DNA of 64,000 bases, taken from Bettongia penicillata ogilbyi. Lineage: Eukaryota; Chordata; Mammalia; Diprotodontia; Potoroidae. How positions within the stretch are numbered: position 1 is the stretch's first letter; every line of letters begins with the position of its first letter. The position numbers and the translations under genes are program-made. The notes under the pieces were generated by a model. The model saw nothing but the letters and a program-made list of their open reading frames with translations, was not told where the DNA came from and did not search any database. The stretch is from contig JAJHZJ010000419.1 of assembly GCA_023548195.1 (NCBI GenBank), forward strand, positions 62,001 through 126,000, written 5' to 3'. Shown piece by piece: positions 57,666 through 64,000 of this stretch.

Positions 57666-57892
57666 GTCAGGTGTGATGGTACATATCTGTAGTCTCTGGC
57701 CACTGAAAAATTTGAGGCTTATGGTAAATCACTTGAGCTCCAGAACTACTACCAGATACTCTGGTGTCCACATTAAGTCCAGAATCAATACAACAATGCC
57801 CTAAAGTAAATTGGGGGAGGTGCCTGCCATCAGCTGTGTGAGGAGGTTAAACTGAATCAGGTTGTAAATGAAGCAGCTCAGAGGTCTCATGG
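57666..57892 (+). pseudogene. 7SL (SRP) RNA pseudogene, 3'-truncated
   Basis: 7SL is the scaffold RNA of the signal recognition particle. The order of its conserved blocks is clear. ‘aggtgtgatggtacatatctgtagtctc’-type 5' Alu domain comes first, then ‘ttgaggctt’ and ‘atcacttgagctccag’. The S-domain block follows (‘tggtgtccacattaag’ … ‘atcaata’, 57,760-57,790), then ‘gggggaggtgcc’, ‘gaggaggttaaactgaatcagg’ and ‘gaagcagctca’. It covers about the first 230 of 300 nt. The 3' Alu-domain strand is missing and purine-rich DNA follows. Many substitutions; transcriptionally dead. Confidence 0.78.
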
Positions 57893-58555
57893 GAGGAAGG
57901 GAGAAAGAGAGAAGGGAGAGGGAGACAGACATATTGTTTAGTAAAGGTAAAACAAATTCAGTTTTTTACTTCTCATATTTATAATATGGCATTTATGCCA
58001 TCTCTATGTGGTTTTTATTTTCCAAGCATGCAATATAAATTTATGCAGAATAGATGCATGCAAACTGAGAGAAATAATGTAGTATTTGTCTGTGTGGAAA
58101 CTGATATTTCCAGGTTGGAAAAATACAGGGATGGAAAAAAATTCCACTGCTACTAGACAAAGTAAACATCCCAGTCACAAGTTCGGTCGATTTCTGTACC
58201 TCAAAGAGCACATAAAAAGGATTCCTCCAATCACAAAATCAGGTGAAATCAGTAGTCTTAATGATCAACGTTAACGTTATGCAATTAATCACTGTCAAAC
58301 AGTCACTGAAAATAGTTTGTTGAAGGCACTGACAGCATTGTGAAGGTCAATAACAAGTCAAACCCTGAATTTTTTTTAAATAATTTATATTGACTTGTAT
58401 GTTGAGTTGACTTATACGTTACAACAGGGAAAATAGAGGACGTATCTTAAACTACCCTTACATCCTTTTTCAAAAGTGCAAAAATCCATTATTAATCAAA
58501 TAACTATAGGAAAAAACTTATCACTGCACCATAATGTACACTATTTGATATTCAA
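57893..58555. other. Purine-rich stretch then unassigned sequence
   Basis: 57,893-57,931 is G/A-rich (‘gggagaaagagagaaggg’). The rest holds nothing recognisable. Confidence 0.5.
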
Positions 58556-58785
58556 GGCTTGCAATAGGCATTACAATTACTTGATTTTATACTCACAACA
58601 GCACTGGGAAGTTGTTGCTGTTACTATCTCCACTTTATAGATGAAGAAATTGGTGGTGACTGAGGTTAAGCGACCTGCCAACAGGTCGCTTAAATGAGTG
58701 CCTGAAGATGAATTTGAAATCAAGGTTCATTCTCACTCCAAGTATGGCACTCTATCCACTGTAACACCTAGCTGCCTCATGAATA
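58556..58785 (-). mobile_element. MIR-core SINE, antisense, with a perfect hairpin
   Basis: ‘tatagatgaagaaattgg’, ‘actgaggttaag’, ‘ctcactccaagtatggcactctatccactg’ and ‘cacctagctgcc’ are antisense core and head. Where the core normally reads ‘gtgacttgcccagggtcacacagct’, this copy has a perfect 12-bp inverted repeat (58,666-58,677 / 58,682-58,693) with a 4-base loop. Confidence 0.85.
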
Positions 58786-59189
58786 ATCTCAAGCAATGAG
58801 GAGAGTGAACAAAGGAATACCTTAACACTAAAGAGATAATTCAGAACAAAGTGATTTTTTTGGAAACTAAATTATCCAATTTGACTGTTAGAATGACATT
58901 AAATTAATTAAGAGTTGTAAAACCTTCAGCTTAACATAGACTGTTTAAACATAGGCTCTAGGTCATCAACAAGTGACATAGATTTTTTGAAGCAAGATTT
59001 AATTATTTAATACAGGAAAAAAGAATCACCTGAGTAAGCATTACTTATAGTCCTTGTAATGAATTCCTATATAAGACATTTAAGAAAAAGTGAATAACTT
59101 ATTTTGTTAAATAATACAAAATATCTTTGTCTGATGGGCTAGAATTAAAAGGCATTTTAATAACTTACCTTTAAAGTTCACTAAGAATT
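58786..59189. other. Unassigned sequence
   Basis: AT-rich, nothing recognised. Confidence 0.5.
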
Positions 59190-59325
59190 TGCCTCACAAC
59201 AACGTTGCCCGAATTTTCTCATCTGTAAAATGGAAATAATAATAGCACCTCCTTCACAGGGTTGTTGTGAGGATGCAATGAAATAATAATTCAAAATGCT
59301 TAGCACTTAATTATTGACTAAAAAA
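59190..59325 (+). mobile_element. MIR-core SINE 3' half
   Basis: ‘tctcatctgtaaaatggaaataataatagcacctcc’-type order, ‘cagggttgttgtgaggatgc’ and ‘aatgcttagcactt’ are the 3' half in sense. Confidence 0.8.
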
Positions 59326-60259
59326 ATTTACAAATTCATCAATATGTAAATTATACCTATTGCTATAAATTAAGATGTACTTGATCTAAGTTATAAAATT
59401 CAGTGGTAAAATGATAATAATGATATCCATTATCTCTTGCTACCATTGTTCAATCAGTTCGTGAATCTTTTCAGTGTGGGTTTAATGACTTACATGGGTA
59501 AAAGATCAAAATCCATCAACCCCTTGTAACATCTGCCCTTTTAGTCTATGTTCATCTATAAATCCTCCATAAGTGATCTGATATCTAACACGATGAAAAC
59601 TTTCCTATGGGTGCCAATGGACCTGATGGCTTTTCATCACTCTGGCTATATGAATAGTCCACCTCCTTTTCAGATCATGTAACTCCTTGATGATATCTTG
59701 ACATCACTTCTTGAATAATTAAGAATACATTTCACTCTATTTGCTGTCTTCCCATTGTCCTTTAGATGTAATTTTGATTCTTAAGAAATCATGTTTTTTT
59801 TTAATTTTTGTTTTGCATTTCTAGTGCATTATATTATATGCCCAGAAAATTGAGAGATATCCTTTATATTGCACTGAATTATATATCTTATCACAGAGAG
59901 AATGCTGGGGTTTAAAAGACAGGTTATTTATTCATGGACAACCTGGTGTCATTCCAAGCATTAACAAAATTTCCAAAATATAATCTATTTCACTTTGATC
60001 CTTCCATTCAATTCTGGGTCAAGCTCATTTTCTATTAGAGATATACAAAAGATTAATTAAAAAATCTGTCCTTGCAACTGTTTAGTATAGCCTGAACAAT
60101 GCATTTTTTTTAAAAGAAATAGCTCTTGTATTATTGACATGTTGAAATACCATGAGGCATTAACTTTATGATATTCAAATGATAGTTGTTGTGGGACTGT
60201 AGCTCAGAAGAGAGAGAGACTAATGATGTAGTTATTTTTAACCCTAATAATAAAAATAC

Positions 60260-60290
<31 letters not shown>

Positions 60291-61959
60291 CACTTCAATC
60301 AATTAAAATAATAATTAATTGAATAAATTTTTTTTTACAATTCATCATTTGAACTAATGGAGCTGACCAATCAACTTAATTATACATAGATAAATGACTG
60401 AAAAACAAATACTGTTATTTTTCTTCCTTTACCCAAGTTTCTTGCTACATATCATCAAAGATGTTTTGGTGGTTGCTAAGAAGAGCAAAAAAATGACTGG
60501 GTAAATAATGACTTCATAACCAGCAATTAGGCACATAAATAAATCAGAACCAAATACAGTATTATTGATCATAATGCATGTTACAGAATTGAGAAGGGAC
60601 ATTAGTAAAATCACTTGCAGCAAGTTAGTTGGTTTAGATATGCGAATTTTAGATTTATTAAGAAAGCACTTTAAAAAGGGTCTGTCTTGAGTGATATGCT
60701 GCATGTTTATTTTCTACAGGAAGGACATCTCACACTTTATGTAACCACATGTCCATCAAGGGGACCTGTGGATCCAACCAACAGCTGCAAACAGAATTAG
60801 CATAGACACCAAGAGAGGATCGATCTTAACATGTAGACTGAACTTCCAGATATTTACTGAAGGTATGAATAGCAACATTAAGTAAAGGGAGAAAGAACAG
60901 AACCTAAAAGACTTTTTATTCATCTATACTGACCAAATTTTTCTACAAAAATATGGAAAGAAGACCTCTTTGCTCCTCTCTTTATATCATATCCCTTTAT
61001 AAAGGAATGAATAAATTAATATTATCCACATATATGGTTATATATATATATATGTGTGTGTGCATGTATGCATGAATGTGTTTTGCCATTATAGTGAAAA
61101 AATTCTATGAGTATGTGTATATATGGATGTATACAAGCAATGTCTACTTTTCTCACTGTCTGATGTCAAATTACAAAAGCATTAAAAATGTTTCTCAGGT
61201 ATCAGTTTTTTGTTCATTTGTTAAGAACAGCAGTGGAGTTTAAATAATAAAAAATGTCTGAGTTTGTCAAATAATCTAACATGTATCTTAGGAGCTGGCT
61301 CAGCATTTTAATTTTGCGTATTCAGGAACATAGTTGTACCAATGCGTTCAAATGTATGCTCATTTTAAGATGTTATGTTTGCTTAATTATAGTAATTAGA
61401 ACTGAATCCTTAATTTATAACTATAGTAAATTATACTTTTCAAGCCCAAAGTCAGGATACTTGGTCTAACAAAGAATTTCTTTTGCAAAGGCTCATTAAA
61501 AGGATATTTTCTTTTACTGAGGTATGAATGATGCCAGAAAATTAGAAGTTATGGTCTGAGGTCTATTGCACTCATATTGAAGGAAAGGAAATACCTTATG
61601 ACCTAAAGATGTTCCATCAGACTTTGAATCTTCATCTTTCTTAAATTATGTGCAGTATTTGGCTGTTTGGCTCACACTGTTCTCTTGGGTACTCTTCCCT
61701 TTCTGCTTTTTAATCACACTGCTCTCTCCTAGCTCTCTTCCTGTCTGTCTGACTGATTTTTGCACTCCTGCTTGTTTTTCGTTCATACCATGCCTTAATT
61801 CATTTCAGAGCTGTTCTGTTAGTATCCCCCACAACTCATTTCTGTGCTTTTTTTTTTCTTTTTTCTCTCAATGCTCTCTTACTTGATGATAAAGTCAACT
61901 GCTAAGGGGTGAATCATCATCTCTGGGTAGAAGATTCCAAATTCTGTTTTTTGAGCCCT
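59326..61959. other. Unassigned sequence with TA microsatellites
   Basis: 2.6 kb without a recognised interspersed repeat or gene. (TA)n lies at about 60,258-60,290 and 61,030-61,046, the latter followed by TG-rich sequence. A 91-codon minus-strand frame at 60,429-60,704 is hydrophobic but has no family I recognise and is probably chance. Confidence 0.45.
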
Positions 61960-62335
61960 AGTCTCATTCCTTTTTGAAAAGTTCTCTTTTCTTTCTTCAT
62001 TTTTGGTTACATTTTAAGTTCTGAATTGTCCCCCTTCTCCCTCCCACCCTGCACTAGAAAATGCCACCATTTTTATGATTGATATGATTATTTATGATAC
62101 TGAGAATAGCTTGATTGTTCACAATTATTCTTTGAACAATATTGCTGTTATTATATACAACATTCTCTTGGTTCTACTTACTTTCTTTTCCTTATTTCAC
62201 ACAAGTTTTTCCATTTTTTTCTAAAATCAATCAATTCATCATTTCCTGTAGAGCAGTAGTATTCCATCACAATCATATAACCAAACTTGTTTAGCCACTT
62301 TTCAATTGATGGTTATTTCTTCAATTATCAATTTT
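61960..62335 (-). mobile_element. L1 3' end, antisense
   Basis: ‘attctttgaacaatattgctgttattatatacaa’-type order, ‘tcttggttctacttactttc’, ‘gtagtattccatcacaatcatataacc’ and ‘tgtttagccacttttcaattgatgg’ are the antisense marsupial L1 3' end. 5'-truncated at about 62,335. Confidence 0.75.
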
Positions 62336-62407
62336 CAATGGGTGGGAGAATGGATGGAGTAAAAGAGAGATTGTGGAACTCAAAGAGAAAAAGAATGTTT
62401 AAAAAAT

Positions 62408-63215
62408 AACTTATTGGGGGTTGGATCCAAGATGAAAGCAAGGACATATGTGAGCTCTCTCACAAATTCCTTCAGAAATCTCTAAAAAGTGAATCTAAAC
62501 AAATTTAAAACTGACAGAATCCACTAGGAGACAGTGTGGCAGATTTCCAGCCCAAGAAAATATGGAAGATCTGTAGGAAGAATGTGTTGCATTAGGTTGG
62601 GAGAGCACAGATTGTGCTTGCCTACACCCAATTATAGTGGGAGCCAGGCCTGGTAGACTGAATCACCAATGCAGAGATGATTCCCAAAACTCTCAGCACA
62701 GGACTGGATTCACTGCAGCAGCTGCTCCTGGTGCTATCAGCCCACAGACTAAATGTTTGAAAGTCATCTATTTGAACTTTCAGGAGCCAAGAGGACAGGG
62801 TAAACCATAAATGCTTTCATCCTTCCTTATTGACCTTGGAACACAAAGAGAATATTACCCCAGGAAAAATCCTGGATTACTGAAGCCAGTAGAAAGGGTA
62901 GAGCAGTCTTCTATTTCAGGAGGCTAGGGAGATGGAAAGCAAGGGTCCCTCCTGTTGTGGCTGAAGGGCAGCAGGACAGCCCTGAAGGCTTCCAGCAAGC
63001 CACACTTCAGCAGACTAGCAGGAGATCATGAGCCCAAAAGGGGCATAGCCAGAAACAAACAATACCAGGAGTGCCTTTTAACAATCAGAGGAATCAGCAG
63101 AAACCAGCCCAGATCCTTGTCCACCAGCTGCTATGCTCTAACTCAGTCCTAGGGGAGAAGGAGACCTCCAGCTGCTAGACAACACCACCCCCACACTTCA
63201 GGCTGTAAGCTTCAT
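62408..63215 (+). mobile_element. L1 5' UTR fragment without ORF1
   Basis: ‘ggatccaagatgaaagc’, ‘tgagctctctcacaaattccttc’, ‘agatttccagcccaagaaaa’ and ‘gaggagccaag’-type internal repeats. The second half is shared with 25,728-26,371. It stops at about 63,215 before any ORF1 and is followed by an L2 end. Confidence 0.62.
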
Positions 63216-63224
63216 TGTAATCCA

Positions 63225-63410
63225 CTAGGGAAATTCAGAAAGGTGTCACCTATCTTTCCAACTATTTCTTTCTGTGTTGTCCTCTATGTAAGCTCCTTGA
63301 GGGTAGGAACTGTTGGGCTTCCTTGTGCCTGTAGTCTCAGCACTGAACCCAGTGATTGGTACCTGGTGAATGTTTAATAAATGCATATTCATTCATGCAT
63401 TCATCTGTTC
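63225..63410 (+). mobile_element. L2 3' end
   Basis: ‘tgtaagctccttgagggtaggaactg’, ‘gtagtctcagcactgaacccagtg’ and ‘ggtgaatgtttaataaatgc’ are a well preserved L2 3' terminus. Confidence 0.85.
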
Positions 63411-63564
63411 ATTTGTTCTTTCCCTCATAGTACTACATGTCTCCAATGAAAGTGCAAAGGCACATTTTCTCCTTCCTTGTTTGGGACCAAGACTGGTCAT
63501 GATTTTTTCATTGGGTATGAACTCATGTTTTTCAGAACTCTCTATCTCTTTCTATCTCTTCATT
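63411..63564. other. Unassigned spacer with TCTATCTCTT doublet
   Basis: Short unassigned DNA. A 10-base unit is repeated twice at 63,541-63,560. Confidence 0.5.
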
Positions 63565-63726
63565 CCCTATTATAGTACACTATGGATTATACTAGAGGTT
63601 TTAATATGATATTAATATGTTTATTGAATGAATGACTGAATAATACCCTATCATAGTACACTATGGATTATACTAGCAGTTTTAATATAGTATTAATATG
63701 TTTGTTGAATGCATGACTGAATAATA
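63565..63726 (+). repeat. 81-bp tandem duplication
   Basis: 63,565-63,645 and 63,646-63,726 are head-to-tail copies with only a handful of differences (e.g. ‘agaggtt’ vs ‘agcagtt’, ‘tttattgaatgaatg’ vs ‘tttgttgaatgcatg’). The unit includes an L2-like ‘ttgaatga(a/c)tg’ tail. Confidence 0.95.
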
Positions 63727-63867
63727 CACTAGGATGCGAATTAAGTAGATTGACTCTACTGGATGAGAGTGACTTGTATCAATTTTAGTACTTCAGCTAT
63801 ATATGTAGGTAATGAATAGCCAGGATACAGAGAGCACTAGTGCAATTCCAAATGAAACACTCGTTTT

Positions 63868-64000
63868 GTTGTAATTAAAATTTATTTTTCAGTCAATGAA
63901 CATTTGCCTCCTCTTTCTGCCACCTCCTTCTCTCCATCCCATCCCCAACCACTGAGCAAGCATGATTAACAAATTCCTGAATTGTCTGGTGTGGGGGGAA
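63868..64000 (-). mobile_element. Possible L1 3' end, antisense, cut by the window edge
   Basis: ‘aatttatttttcagtcaatgaac’ followed by C/T-rich sequence and ‘ccactgagcaagcatgattaacaaa’ resembles the antisense start of a marsupial L1 3' UTR. Continues past base 64,000. Confidence 0.45.

Noticed and set aside
60190..60215. tRNA gene suggested by ‘ggactgtagctcag’
   Set aside because: No cloverleaf, T-loop or acceptor pairing follows.
60429..60704. 91-codon hydrophobic minus-strand frame as a membrane protein
   Set aside because: No family, no neighbouring exons, AT-rich composition. Frames of this length are expected by chance in 64 kb.

Overview
This window looks like non-coding nuclear DNA of a marsupial. 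It is AT-rich, shows no bacterial-type operons, and I found no convincing host exon. Three kinds of repeat support the assignment: ORF1-only LINE-1 relatives of the HAL1 (half-LINE-1) type, MIR-core (CORE-SINE) elements with marsupial-style heads and tails, and L2 and CR1/L3 relics. All family assignments were made by eye against remembered consensus features. The species cannot be named from the sequence.

Layout. 1-2083: a young minus-strand HAL1 whose 367-codon ORF1 has a single stop, running off the left edge. 2.1-10.2 kb: old unique sequence with CR1/L3, L2 and SINE copies and AT/CA microsatellites. 10.28-15.86 kb: two HAL1 copies, one nested inside the other and framed by an exact 13-bp target-site duplication. 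15.88-23.1 kb: an L1 3' end, MIR, L2 and hAT-like relics, and a small Y-box-protein-like fragment. 23.17-29.1 kb: a head-to-tail run of L1/HAL1 5' regions and ORF1 remnants. 29.1-31.9 kb: unassigned DNA, a SINE, an L2 3' end, a polypurine tract and a 44-bp perfect palindrome. 31.87-34.5 kb: a full-length minus-strand HAL1. 35.5-37.7 kb: a CR1/L3 relic split by a SINE, then a decayed dUTPase reading frame attributable to an ERV-L (class III) endogenous retrovirus. 38-46 kb: mostly old unique DNA dense in SINEs. 46.4-49.5 kb: a minus-strand composite of ORF2 C-terminus, ORF2 endonuclease and a HAL1/L1 5' half. 49.5-64 kb: SINEs, L2 tails, a 5'-inverted L1, a 7SL RNA pseudogene, L1 ends and an 81-bp tandem duplication.

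There is no gene network here. The common thread is retrotransposition. At least seven elements carry an ORF1 (RNA-binding coiled-coil/RRM protein). None is followed by a contiguous ORF2, and ORF2 pieces occur only as separate degraded fragments. HAL1 copies would have needed reverse transcriptase supplied in trans by full-length L1 elsewhere. All protein-coding entries below are inactive remnants, although the leftmost ORF1 needs only one codon explained.
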